Origin: Bacteroidales bacterium
GTDB lineage: Bacteria > Bacteroidota > Bacteroidia > Bacteroidales > UBA1402
DNA length: 64,000 bases
Assembly (NCBI GenBank): GCA_017468435.1
Contig: JAFUIP010000014.1
Span: 267,648 to 331,647, forward strand
Reading direction: 5' to 3'
Shown here: positions 33,981-42,416 of the stretch, one piece after another
How positions within the stretch are numbered: position 1 is the stretch's first letter
How the letters are laid out: each line of letters starts with the position of its first letter
Program-made: the position numbers and the translations under genes
Notes under the pieces: model-generated
Database searches by the model: none
What the model was told of the DNA's origin: nothing
What the model saw: the letters and a program-made list of their open reading frames with translations, nothing else

Positions 33981-35672
33981 TTATTTCAACAGAGCTGAAA
34001 CTTCTGCATCGGTGGCATATTTAGCAAATTCGATGTCCTTAGCAGCCTTGGCCTTCATAGAAGCATCGTCAGCGATAGCCTTCTTCAAACCGGCAACCAC
34101 TTCGGCCTTGTTGTTGGTCTTAGCACCAATCAAAGCCTGCAAGTAGTAAGTATCAGCGTCAGCGTTTTCAACGGCAGCCAAAGTAGCCTTAGCCTTGGTG
34201 TAATCCTTAACCAAGATTTGAGCCAAAGCAGCATTGTTGCTCTTTTCGTTACCGAAAGCCTTCACAGCGTTAGCATACTGACCTTTCTTGATGTAAAGCA
34301 AACCAAGAGCTTCTTCGTAGTTTTCAGCACCGGCAGCTTGGTTCAAGTAAGATTCAATGGTAGCGTTGTCAGCGTCTTCAGAGATAGCAATCAAAGCCAG
34401 GTTCAAAGCAACTTCCTTAGCCTGACCCTTGGTGTAAGCCTTTTCGTACCAAGACTTGGCAGCCTTCAAATCGCCGGCAGCAAACTTGATGTTACCGATG
34501 TTGTTGTAAGCGCGATAGTCATTAGCATACAATTCGATGGTCTTGTTGTAAACAGCTTCTTTTTCAGCAACGGTGTTGTACAAAGTAGCAGTGTACAGCA
34601 TTTCTTCAACGCTCAATTCAGCGCCACCGGCTTGGTAAGCAGCCTTGATTTCGTCGTCGCTGCGACCGATAACGTCAACAGTCAAAGCAATCTTAGAACG
34701 ACGCAACTGAGGAAGAATGTCTTCGGCCAAAACCTTGTAAGCAGCAGCCAAGTTCTTGATTTCAGCTTCGCGCTGTTCGGGATCAGAATACATAGAAAGA
34801 ACGCGGAGGATCAATTCCTTATCTTGGATGTTAGAAGCTTCGAGCAAAGTCTTGAAACCTTCCCAGTCTTCAGCGGTGAATTCACCTTCAACAGCACCTT
34901 GAGCCTTAGCTTTCTTCAATTCGCGGTTGATGTACTTGGTGGTGTTCTGTTCGCGTTGACCGGCCAACTTTTCGTTCAAATCGGTCTTACCATCAGGAGA
35001 AGCATAAGAAGAAATCTTGATACCGGCGATTTCCTTGTTTTCGGTCTGAGCAGCATTGACGATAGCAGCAGCCAAAGCCTTTACTTCTTCGCCCTTCAAT
35101 TCGCTGCTGCGAACGTTAGCCTGTTGGATAAGGAACATGATGTTAGCTTCGGTAGTTTCCTTGATGACGCGTTGGAAAGCATCGGTACTGGGAGCAGGAT
35201 TAGCGGTTTCAACGCTAGCCAAAGTTTCGGTAGAGATAACACCGTCAGCCAATTTTACTTCGGGATGTTCAACAGTCTTCTTGCCATCAACAACGGTAAC
35301 GCGAGCATACAATTCAGAGCGTTCCATGGCAGGAATGTAATCGAAAGAAGTCTTTCCGCTGAAAGAACCACCGGTCTTGGTAGGAATAACCTGGTTGTTG
35401 CCAACAGCCTTTTCACCTTGCAAAGTGATAGGAGTACCTTCAACTTCGCCACCTTCGTACTTCAAAACGGGAACGATGGTAACGAGACCCTTAGCGGGGA
35501 ACATCTTTTCGGGAACAACGCAGGTGTAAGCAACATCTACTTTACCACCAATGGCCTCAAGTGTCTGAGGAGTGATGGTGAAATGTTCACGAGTCAATGC
35601 CAATTTTGCACCGCAGCTGGTCAACAGCAAAGCGATAGCAAGAATCAACGAAAATTTACAAGTTTTGTTCAT
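33981..35672 (-). CDS. TPR-containing lipoprotein of the Bacteroidetes envelope
   Basis: The 563 residues include a lipoprotein signal (MNKTCKFSLILAIALLLTSC, Cys 20) and an N-terminal beta-rich region with strands such as 'VDVAYTCVVPEKMFPAKGLV'. A middle part resembles the OmpA-like motif ('IAGIKISSYASPDGKTDLNE'), and the C-terminal half holds TPR-like helices ('YRAYNNIGNIKFAAGDLKAA'). Codon use is strikingly uniform (GCA/GCC Ala, AAA/AAG Lys), as in highly expressed genes, and both promoter and terminator are strong. It is probably an abundant lipoprotein that binds peptidoglycan or a partner. The precise role is unknown. Confidence 0.8.
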   Translation of the reverse strand: MNKTCKFSLILAIALLLTSCGAKLALTREHFTITPQTLEAIGGKVDVAYTCVVPEKMFPAKGLVTIVPVLKYEGGEVEGTPITLQGEKAVGNNQVIPTKTGGSFSGKTSFDYIPAMERSELYARVTVVDGKKTVEHPEVKLADGVISTETLASVETANPAPSTDAFQRVIKETTEANIMFLIQQANVRSSELKGEEVKALAAAIVNAAQTENKEIAGIKISSYASPDGKTDLNEKLAGQREQNTTKYINRELKKAKAQGAVEGEFTAEDWEGFKTLLEASNIQDKELILRVLSMYSDPEQREAEIKNLAAAYKVLAEDILPQLRRSKIALTVDVIGRSDDEIKAAYQAGGAELSVEEMLYTATLYNTVAEKEAVYNKTIELYANDYRAYNNIGNIKFAAGDLKAAKSWYEKAYTKGQAKEVALNLALIAISEDADNATIESYLNQAAGAENYEEALGLLYIKKGQYANAVKAFGNEKSNNAALAQILVKDYTKAKATLAAVENADADTYYLQALIGAKTNNKAEVVAGLKKAIADDASMKAKAAKDIEFAKYATDAEVSALLK

Positions 35673-35718
35673 AGTTTTTGTTATTTATGAGATTTAAATT
35701 GATAATTCACAGATTCCG

Positions 35719-35726
35719 CAAAAGTA
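35719..35726 (-). promoter_or_regulatory. -7 promoter box of the TPR lipoprotein gene
   Basis: The minus strand reads TACTTTTG, an exact TAnnTTTG match, 47-54 bases upstream of the ATG at 35672. The leader of about 40 bases is A/T-rich. Confidence 0.6.
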
Positions 35727-35796
35727 CAATTAAAAAACGAAATATTTTCCTTAAATGTTAAAAAAGAGAGGTTTATTTGAATTATTAACATTTGGT

Positions 35797-38700
35797 TTAC
35801 AAAATTAATTTAAAACAGAAACTTTCGTTCAGATGTTTGACGCGGGTAATGTAAACGCCTTCTGGCAAGAAACTTGGCAGGTTGATAGATTCTAACTCTT
35901 TGTTTTTTAATGATTTATAAATCAATCTGCCTTGTGTGTCATATACCTCGATGAGGATGTCGGAAGTCCAGCCTTCGGGATATTCCAACTGTAATACGCG
36001 CGTGCTTCTTTGCAAGGCAACGAGAGGTGTTTTTGTCTTTTCCGGCCTAAATAAACTGCTGTCATTGAGTGAAATAACGGGTTCAACCCACATGGAAGCC
36101 GCTTGCGAGAACCACGAAGAAGTATTGATTGCCTGCCATTTTTTATCGAAGTAGTACGCAGTGTTATGCGCTGTCTTTGCTCCGAACATGGCAAAATCTG
36201 CCTCCAAATGAGGCAAATCTATGTCGATGACGACGAAATAATTGCCATCCACCACCACGGGTTCAGCGAAGCGTACATAATTCTCCTTTTCGCCGAGCGT
36301 CTTTTTATAGATTTGTTGAAAACGCGAATTCTTGTATTCCCAATAATAAGGGCGCAAAGTGGCTTCCGTCAAAACGACATTTGGCTCCGACTCGCGCACA
36401 ATCTTTACCGTTACCGGCGCAGACGATTGATATTGAGCCACATAAGGCATAAGGTAAACGCCATACACCAAAGATTTTCCTTTCTGTTCGAAACGTTCTG
36501 CGAATTCGTTGATTTTCTGATGGTTGTTTCCGAAAAGATAGCCGAGTCCGTCAATGTTCATCGCTTCGATTTCGTCGCTTTCCTGAATGTTGCCGATACG
36601 ATGCACGTCTTTGCTTTCCCAAGGATCCATGCCGTCGATGGCGCTGAGGCCGCTGTTGTCCGGATCGAGCCAGTGTTTCAGCTGTTTGTCGGCTTCGTTG
36701 TGGCTGTCCCAGGCCTTGAAAAGTTTCACGTAATAATCGCCGTAATAGTAGTCATCGCAGCCGGTGGCACCACCAGAATCGCCGCCGGTAAGCGCGCCCA
36801 CAAGCCGCATATTCTTGTCGAAAAGCGCAGAACCCGAAGAGCCTATCCAAGTATGGCCGAGTTCCCAGCGGGCCACGTTCCAATGATTGTGAGGCGCAAT
36901 GCCCTCCTGATCCGAAATCCACGAAGCCTCCACTATCGGATCTTCTTCGATGGCGTAGCGCATGGGTTCTCCGTAAGGATGATGAATGCCTATAAATGGA
37001 TGATTATCAGCAATATTTTTCGATATGTCCCAACCTGCCAAATAGGGTCTGTAATCGGCAGCGGGTAAACTTTCCAATTCAAGCAGGGCAAAGTCTATGT
37101 CTTTTGCGTAGGCGCGGGTCTGACAACCATTCAGGGAAAATTCTTCGGAAGGCTGAATGTCGCTCATGCAGCGAGGTGTCTGGTAGTTAAGGAAAACCAC
37201 CGTGCGTCGGCCAAGGGCGGGATTGTCTTTCAAGCAGTGCGCCGCTGTCAGGATGTATGGCCTTCCGTCTTGTCGGCCATTGTTGACGAAAGTGCCTGTG
37301 CAGTAAGTGTCTCCGTCCAAAATGAGCAGGCAAACGCTGCGGGCGATGGTCTCGATGGATTCGTTGCAAGAAACCTGGGGCAAACAGGGAATGTCCAAAT
37401 ACTGAAATTTGGCAGCAGCGCGCAAGCCGCGATAATCGTGGTTCACGTGGTAAATTTGTAGTTCCCCGGGAAATTCGGCCTCGGCAGGCTCTTGATACTC
37501 GATTATTAATTCGTCTCCGGGCAGAGGCGCCACCGGAAATTCATCGCCTTCCTGATGGTTCAAATGCGTGAAAGCACCGAGTATGTTTTGGCGTTCGGGG
37601 TCGTAAAGGAACAATTTGGCGCCCGGCGGAATGCGGAAAGTATCGAACACCACATTCAAGGAATAGGCCTTCGGCGAATGAATATGCACGCGCCAAACCT
37701 TGGTGCCATCTTCCGTGTAGAAGGTCTCGCCGCTGTTGTCGAGATTGATGTTCACCGGAATCTTGTGTGCAAAATGCAGCGGTCCATGAGGATTGCCGTA
37801 CAGCGAATCGAGGCGCATCACCGAATCCACATCGAAAGCGGGCAACACGATGGGTGAAGCATTCAGGCAACGGGTGCGGACAAGCGAGGCTTCTTCTCCC
37901 AAAGGCATTCCTCCGAAAGAGCGTTGCGCCATGCTATTTATGGGGAATAACAACAAGCCGACAATCAATGCAATGTGAGAAGATTTCTTCTCTTTTTTTT
38001 GTCCGAAAATGTATCGGATGGGCCACCAAACAGATGGAATGCTGATGGCGGAAACGGTTAGCAAAACGAGAAGCAAATCTCTAATTTTCAGTTTAATAGG
38101 ATAAGCTTGCACCACGAAACTTCCGTCGCCCAATTGCAGCCAACCGAAATGTTGTTGCAAGAGGCAGAGAATGCATCCCAAGACAATGCCCAAAACGGCT
38201 CCCAACAAGGCAATCATCCAACCTTCGAACAGAAATACTTGCTTGATTGTCTGGCTATTGGCGCCCAAATGGCTCAGCACCTGCGCGTCTTTTTTCTTCT
38301 CAAGAATCAGCATTGACAGCGAACCAATCACATTGAAGAGGGCAATAATGAGGATGAAGCAGAGAATGAGGTAAGTAATCCATTTTTCCATGCGGTTGAT
38401 GCGGTAGAAATCGGCCTGCTGTTCGTAGGCGTCCTGCACCAGGAATGCTGCGCCCAAAATCTTTTGGATTCGTCTTTTGCTTTGTTCCAACTTCTTGATG
38501 TCGTGAAGTTTGAGCTCGATAGAAGTGACTTCGTCGGCCTCGTATTCGAGCAGTTCGCGCGAGAAGTCCAAAGGAGTAATCAGGTAGGCGTCGTCCACTT
38601 CCGTTTGGTTGATGCCAAAGCTTCCGCTGATGAGTATCCGCTTGGCTTTGAAGGCATTGGTCGGATTGAGCAAGTTGACTTTGCCTTTTCGTTTGGCTGC

Positions 38701-39207
38701 GTAAAGCGTTACCGGATCTATGAACGAACTGCCCGTGCCCAAGGTCGAAGCCAGGCCTACACCGATGCAGGCAAACTGAATATCGTATTCTATGGGTGCG
38801 AAATGGCCCACGCGTATGCATTGGTCGATGTTGGTGAGGCTGTCGTAATTCAGGCTGACACCTTTCATCAGCGCGCTGGTTTGGCTGTCCTTGTAGCGCA
38901 CCAACACATTTTCCTCTATGCTTTCGCAGAAAACCGCCACATTGTCGAGTGCCCTGATTTGCGAGAATCGTTCCTCGTCGATGTGAAAGCTTTTGCCCTC
39001 TACTGCCGTGATTTTCAGGTCGGGGTCGAGGTTGCGGTACATGGCGCCCAATAAATCCTGAAACCCGTTGAAAGCCGACAAAGTGCACACCAATGCCAGG
39101 CTTGCCGCGGCAATTCCCAACACAGACACCAGCGAAATCAGGTTGATGGCGTTATGCGACTTTTTCGAAAACAGGTATCTCGAGGCTATGTAAAGGGGCC
39201 ATTTCAT
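35797..39207 (-). CDS. Fused reading frame: LolE-like ABC permease + internal signal peptide + trypsin-like protease + T9SS sorting domain
   Basis: A continuous 1136-codon frame. Residues 1-402 are a LolC/E-type permease (helix about 22-45, periplasmic domain, helices about 275-303, 325-350 and 375-398). Residues 403-428 look like a secretory signal (QKKEKK, hydrophobic core, cleavage near SMAQ). Residues 429-1060 contain a trypsin-like fold with H657 in 'LTAAHCL', D705 in 'DIDFALLE' and S791 in 'GSSGS', similar to lysyl endopeptidases. Residues about 1065-1136 match a T9SS C-terminal sorting domain ('IEVYDTQGRLIYKS'). The permease place in the aroQ/OMT/rbfA operon is usual; the protease is not. 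The junction has an A8 run (37993-38000), so an indel must be excluded. Confidence 0.85.
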   Translation of the reverse strand: MKWPLYIASRYLFSKKSHNAINLISLVSVLGIAAASLALVCTLSAFNGFQDLLGAMYRNLDPDLKITAVEGKSFHIDEERFSQIRALDNVAVFCESIEENVLVRYKDSQTSALMKGVSLNYDSLTNIDQCIRVGHFAPIEYDIQFACIGVGLASTLGTGSSFIDPVTLYAAKRKGKVNLLNPTNAFKAKRILISGSFGINQTEVDDAYLITPLDFSRELLEYEADEVTSIELKLHDIKKLEQSKRRIQKILGAAFLVQDAYEQQADFYRINRMEKWITYLILCFILIIALFNVIGSLSMLILEKKKDAQVLSHLGANSQTIKQVFLFEGWMIALLGAVLGIVLGCILCLLQQHFGWLQLGDGSFVVQAYPIKLKIRDLLLVLLTVSAISIPSVWWPIRYIFGQKKEKKSSHIALIVGLLLFPINSMAQRSFGGMPLGEEASLVRTRCLNASPIVLPAFDVDSVMRLDSLYGNPHGPLHFAHKIPVNINLDNSGETFYTEDGTKVWRVHIHSPKAYSLNVVFDTFRIPPGAKLFLYDPERQNILGAFTHLNHQEGDEFPVAPLPGDELIIEYQEPAEAEFPGELQIYHVNHDYRGLRAAAKFQYLDIPCLPQVSCNESIETIARSVCLLILDGDTYCTGTFVNNGRQDGRPYILTAAHCLKDNPALGRRTVVFLNYQTPRCMSDIQPSEEFSLNGCQTRAYAKDIDFALLELESLPAADYRPYLAGWDISKNIADNHPFIGIHHPYGEPMRYAIEEDPIVEASWISDQEGIAPHNHWNVARWELGHTWIGSSGSALFDKNMRLVGALTGGDSGGATGCDDYYYGDYYVKLFKAWDSHNEADKQLKHWLDPDNSGLSAIDGMDPWESKDVHRIGNIQESDEIEAMNIDGLGYLFGNNHQKINEFAERFEQKGKSLVYGVYLMPYVAQYQSSAPVTVKIVRESEPNVVLTEATLRPYYWEYKNSRFQQIYKKTLGEKENYVRFAEPVVVDGNYFVVIDIDLPHLEADFAMFGAKTAHNTAYYFDKKWQAINTSSWFSQAASMWVEPVISLNDSSLFRPEKTKTPLVALQRSTRVLQLEYPEGWTSDILIEVYDTQGRLIYKSLKNKELESINLPSFLPEGVYITRVKHLNESFCFKLIL

Positions 39208-39222
39208 CGATATAAACCGAAA

Positions 39223-39558
39223 TTATTTCTTGAGCAGGTCTTCGATTTTTTCGGCGTAATCGAGTGAGTCGTCGATGTAGAAATGCAGCTCGGGCATCTT
39301 GCGCAATTGGAAGCGCACGCGTTGAGCCAGTTCGTGACGAATCGACTTGGCCGTATCTTGAATGTTTTTCAGAATGTCGGCGCTTTTTTCGGTGGGAAAA
39401 ATGCTCAGGTAGGCGCGGGCAATGCTCAAGTCAGAAGTAACGCGCACCACGCTCACGCTCACCATGACGCCGGGCATTTTTCGGGTTTCCACCAAGAAGA
39501 TTTCGCTCAATTCTTTCTGAAGCAATCGGCCTATTTTGTTTTGTCTTGTTGTTTCCAT
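39223..39558 (-). CDS. rbfA: Ribosome-binding factor A
   Basis: The 111-residue KH-fold protein has 'KIGRLLQKELSEIFLVETRK' near the N-terminus, 'MVSVSVVRVTSDLSIARAYL' and 'RHELAQRVRFQLRKMPELHF' towards the C-terminus, all conserved in RbfA. It assists 30S subunit maturation around helix 1 and helps during cold adaptation. It lies 6 bases after the O-methyltransferase and 15 bases before the permease/protease frame, within one operon. Confidence 0.95.
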   Translation of the reverse strand: METTRQNKIGRLLQKELSEIFLVETRKMPGVMVSVSVVRVTSDLSIARAYLSIFPTEKSADILKNIQDTAKSIRHELAQRVRFQLRKMPELHFYIDDSLDYAEKIEDLLKK

Positions 39559-39564
39559 AATTGT

Positions 39565-40197
39565 TTATTTTTTTCTGATAATGGTTAATCCGTCGCGCAA
39601 AGGTAACATTACTTTTTCTACTCTGCTATCCTTGGCGAGATAATCGTTGAATTCGGCAATGGCAATGGATTGGCTGTCGTTGTGCGCGATTTCGTTGAAA
39701 AGCTTTCCATTCCACAAAGTGTTGTCTGCCAGCAAGAAAGAACCGGAGTGCATTTTGTCCAAGAGCATCTCGTAACACTCCTTGTATTGACGCTTGTCGT
39801 GATCCAGAAATACAAGGTCGAAAGTTCCTTCAAGGCTGGGAATCAACTCTTTGGCATCGCCGTAATACATTTTTATTTTATCTCCGTAGGGAGAACGCGC
39901 AAACCAATCTTTGTGATGATCTTCGAATTCGTCGTTGTGCTCGATGGAATGAATTTCGGCATCGGGCGCAGTGCCTTCGGCGAAACAGAGCGTAGAATAA
40001 CCGGTGAACGTGCCCAGTTCCAAAACCCTTTTGGCCTGAATCATCTTGCAGAACATCACTAAGATACGACCTTGCAAATGCCCCGACACCATGCGCGGAT
40101 TCAAGAACTTCACATAGGTTTCGCGGCGCAATTGCTGCAACAACAGCGGCTCTTCTTCGCTGTGCGCACAAAGATAATTGTCCAATTTTTCGTCCAT
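39565..40197 (-). CDS. O-methyltransferase family 3 (class I SAM-dependent)
   Basis: The 210-residue protein has 'VLELGTFTGYSTLCFAEG' (SAM motif I), 'IHSIEHNDEFEDHHKDWF', 'FDLVFLDHDKRQYKECYEML' (metal-binding Asp region) and 'SGSFLLADNTLWNGKLF', as in the COMT/CCoAOMT-like family. The substrate is unknown; in Bacteroidetes its place between aroQ and rbfA is conserved. Its ATG overlaps the aroQ stop by one base (TGATG), so translation is likely coupled. Confidence 0.88.
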   Translation of the reverse strand: MDEKLDNYLCAHSEEEPLLLQQLRRETYVKFLNPRMVSGHLQGRILVMFCKMIQAKRVLELGTFTGYSTLCFAEGTAPDAEIHSIEHNDEFEDHHKDWFARSPYGDKIKMYYGDAKELIPSLEGTFDLVFLDHDKRQYKECYEMLLDKMHSGSFLLADNTLWNGKLFNEIAHNDSQSIAIAEFNDYLAKDSRVEKVMLPLRDGLTIIRKK

Positions 40198-40625
40198 CAG
40201 AACTCCTTTCGTATAATGGCTTCGACGCCCTTTCGGTACGATTCCAAGCCGAATCCGATGAAACTTGTCACGCAGGCATCTTCAATCATCGACACGTGGC
40301 GGAAACTTTCTCTTTTGTAAATGTCCGAAATATGTACCTCGATGACGGGGGTGGAAATGGCGCGGATGGCGTCACCCAAGGCAATGGACGTGTGCGTGTA
40401 GGCGGCGGCGTTGAGCACGATGCCGTCGTAGTCGAATCCCCATTCGTGCAGCTTGTCGATGATCGAGCCTTCGTGGTTCGACTGGAAATAAGAGAATTCA
40501 ACCTCGGGATAATCCTTCACCAGTGTTTCGTAATAGGCTTCGAATGAGCTGTTTCCGTATATTCCGGGCTCGCGTTTTCCCAAGAGATTGAGGTTGGGTC
40601 CGTTGATAATGGCGATTTTCATCAT
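40197..40625 (-). CDS. aroQ: Type II 3-dehydroquinate dehydratase
   Basis: The 142-residue protein from ATG 40625 (the frame is open to an ATG at 40649, adding eight residues) has 'INGPNLNLLGKREPGIYG', with the catalytic Tyr, 'FQSNHEGSIIDKLHEWG', 'LNAAAYTHTSIALGDAI' and 'EVHISDIYKRESFRHVS' with the catalytic His. It dehydrates 3-dehydroquinate to 3-dehydroshikimate in aromatic amino acid synthesis. It leads the operon aroQ - O-methyltransferase - rbfA - permease/protease. Type II enzymes normally start 'MKI...NGPN', which supports the downstream ATG. Confidence 0.96.
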   Translation of the reverse strand: MMKIAIINGPNLNLLGKREPGIYGNSSFEAYYETLVKDYPEVEFSYFQSNHEGSIIDKLHEWGFDYDGIVLNAAAYTHTSIALGDAIRAISTPVIEVHISDIYKRESFRHVSMIEDACVTSFIGFGLESYRKGVEAIIRKEF

Positions 40626-40649
40626 GTTTTTTTCTTCGGTCGTAATCAT

Positions 40650-40657
40650 TATTTTTG
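40650..40657 (+). promoter_or_regulatory. Possible -7 box for xerD
   Basis: TATTTTTG, a TAnnTTTG match, 50-57 bases before the xerD ATG. It overlaps in space with the divergent aroQ region; a minus-strand box (40689-40696) points the other way. Confidence 0.45.
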
Positions 40658-40688
40658 CAAGCGTTTTTCACGAACGTTTTGCAAACGA

Positions 40689-40696
40689 CAAAAATA
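40689..40696 (-). promoter_or_regulatory. Possible -7 box for the aroQ operon
   Basis: The minus strand reads TATTTTTG, 64-71 bases upstream of ATG 40625. With the plus box at 40650-40657 the two units would have crossing, partly overlapping transcripts at their 5' ends. Confidence 0.45.
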
Positions 40697-40706
40697 CAAA
40701 CAAAAG

Positions 40707-41603
40707 ATGACGCAGCATACCCCTTGGCTAAAAAAATACGCAGCTTTTCTTCGCTTGGAAAAGTCGCTGTCGGAGAATACTTTGGCAGCTTACATGGCCG
40801 ATTTGCAAAAGCTGATGGATTATGCCGGCGAACGCCCTTTGGATACTTTGTCCTCGGCCGATATCGAGACTTTTCTCTGTAGCTTGCACGACTTGGGCAT
40901 TTCTCCGCGTTCTCAGGCGCGTATCTTATCGGGAATCAAGTCGTTCTATGCTTTTTTGCTCATAGAAGATTATATTCAGAGCGATCCGACGGAACTGATC
41001 GATACTCCGCAAACTGGGAAACATTTGCCCGAAGTCTTGAGCCTTGAAGAAATCGATGCGATGCTGGCGCAAATAGACCTGAGCAAAGCTGACGGACACC
41101 GCAATAAAGCCATGTTGGAAACCATGTACAGCTGTGGTCTGCGTGTGTCGGAATTGGTTGGCCTGAAGCTTTCGAATTGTTATTTCAACGAAGAATACAT
41201 TCTGGTGGAAGGCAAGGGAAGCAAGCAACGTTTGGTGCCCATTTCGCAAAAGGCAATGATGGAGATAAAACATTGGCTGCAAGATCGTTCCTGTATGAAC
41301 AACATTCGCAAAGGCGAAGAAGATTTTGTCTTTTTGAGCAAGCAGGGCAGGGCTGTTTCACGTTCCATGGTGTTCCGTATCATCAAGGATCTGGCGGCAA
41401 AGGCCGGAATTAAGAAAACAATCAGCCCGCATACGCTTCGTCATAGTTTTGCCACGCATTTGCTGGAAGGCGGTGCCAATCTGCGCGTCATTCAGCAATT
41501 GTTGGGACACGAAAGTATTCTCACCACCGAAATCTATACCCATCTCGACCGCACGTTCTTGCGCTCACAAGTGCTGGATTTTCATCCTCGTAACCGAGAA
41601 TAA
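40707..41603 (+). CDS. xerD: Tyrosine recombinase XerD
   Basis: The 298-residue tyrosine recombinase has an N-terminal SAM-like core-binding domain and a catalytic domain with R146 ('CGLRVSEL'), K172, H242-R245 ('HTLRHSFATHLL'), H268 ('LGHESI') and nucleophile Y277 ('TEIYTH'). The normal length and full catalytic set fit the chromosomal dimer resolvase XerD rather than a mobile-element integrase. It is convergent with the RNase H gene across a 183-base AT-rich gap that holds only short repeats (ttgtaagatt). Confidence 0.9.
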   Translation: MTQHTPWLKKYAAFLRLEKSLSENTLAAYMADLQKLMDYAGERPLDTLSSADIETFLCSLHDLGISPRSQARILSGIKSFYAFLLIEDYIQSDPTELIDTPQTGKHLPEVLSLEEIDAMLAQIDLSKADGHRNKAMLETMYSCGLRVSELVGLKLSNCYFNEEYILVEGKGSKQRLVPISQKAMMEIKHWLQDRSCMNNIRKGEEDFVFLSKQGRAVSRSMVFRIIKDLAAKAGIKKTISPHTLRHSFATHLLEGGANLRVIQQLLGHESILTTEIYTHLDRTFLRSQVLDFHPRNRE

Positions 41604-41786
41604 CGGCTGCTTCGCATCAAAAACAGTGCCACAAGTGCTAAAAAATGCCTCTTGATAGATTTTTGTAAGGCTTTGTGAGATTCGGCTTTTTAAAAACACC
41701 GATGAAAACGGAGATTTTTGGGTCTTTTTGTAAGATTTTGAAAATAGATTGTAAGATTATTTTTTTTGGAGGCAGACTTACTTTTT

Positions 41787-42416
41787 CTACTTTCTTCCGA
41801 AATCGGCCGGAATTTCTCCCCAAATTTCGGTGTGCCATTTGTATAGGGGAATGTCATCGTACTGATGCGTTTGCAGCCAAAGTTCGGCGCGTTCGATGAG
41901 TTCGAAAACCACATCGTTGCGACCCGTGCGAGCCAATTTGGTGCCGCATTTTTTCTTCTTGATCCAAAGCAGGGCATTGGCACTGTCGGAGTAAACGGGG
42001 ATGCAGAGTCCTTTCTGTTTCTGCAAAGCTAAAATGTGGACGATGGCCAGAAATTCACCTATGTTGTTGGTGCCGTCGGCATAGGGTCCGGCATGAAAGA
42101 TCTCCTTTCCGTCGCCTAGATAAACACCGCGATACTCCATCAGACCGGGATTTCCGCTGCAAGCTGCATCCACCGCTACCACGTTTCCTTGCGGGCGCGG
42201 CTGACGAGGGTCGATGCTGGATGCTTGCGTGGTTTTCTTGGCGTAGGCACTTTGCCAGCCTTTCGTCAGAGCTATTTTGGCTTCGGCGAGTTCGGGAAAT
42301 CCCATGTAGCGCGCACCGTCGAACCCGTCCACCTGACGTTTGCAAGCTTCCCAAGAATCGAAGATGCCGCTTTCGCGACCTACCCAAACCACGTAATACT
42401 TATTTTTCTTTGCCAT
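41787..42416 (-). CDS. rnhA: Ribonuclease H with N-terminal viroplasmin domain
   Basis: The protein has 209 residues from ATG 42416. The first 50 ('KYYVVWVGRESGIFDSWEAC', 'KRQVDGFDGARYMGF') match the viroplasmin fold that binds RNA-DNA hybrids in eukaryotic RNase H1 and many bacterial relatives. The rest is RNase HI with Asp in 'VVAVDAACSGNPG', Glu in 'NNIGEFLAIVHIL' and Asp in 'PVYSDSANALLWI'. It removes RNA from RNA-DNA hybrids. Its first 17 bases overlap the 3' end of the upstream methyltransferase gene; the longer frame to 42491 would run deep into that gene. Confidence 0.9.
   Translation of the reverse strand: MAKKNKYYVVWVGRESGIFDSWEACKRQVDGFDGARYMGFPELAEAKIALTKGWQSAYAKKTTQASSIDPRQPRPQGNVVAVDAACSGNPGLMEYRGVYLGDGKEIFHAGPYADGTNNIGEFLAIVHILALQKQKGLCIPVYSDSANALLWIKKKKCGTKLARTGRNDVVFELIERAELWLQTHQYDDIPLYKWHTEIWGEIPADFGRK

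Noticed and set aside
34218..35690. Long plus-strand open frame of 490 codons
   Set aside because: It is antisense to the TPR lipoprotein; its serine/valine/phenylalanine-rich translation is the mirror of that gene's strong codon bias.
37993..38000. A8 run in the fused permease/protease gene considered as a programmed -1 frameshift site
   Set aside because: The zero frame already joins both halves; a -1 shift would end after about 19 codons and a +1 shift after about ten. It is kept only as a possible indel site.
40707..41603. Tyrosine recombinase considered as a mobile-element integrase
   Set aside because: It has standard XerD length and motifs, core-gene neighbours, and no attachment-site repeats or cargo genes nearby.
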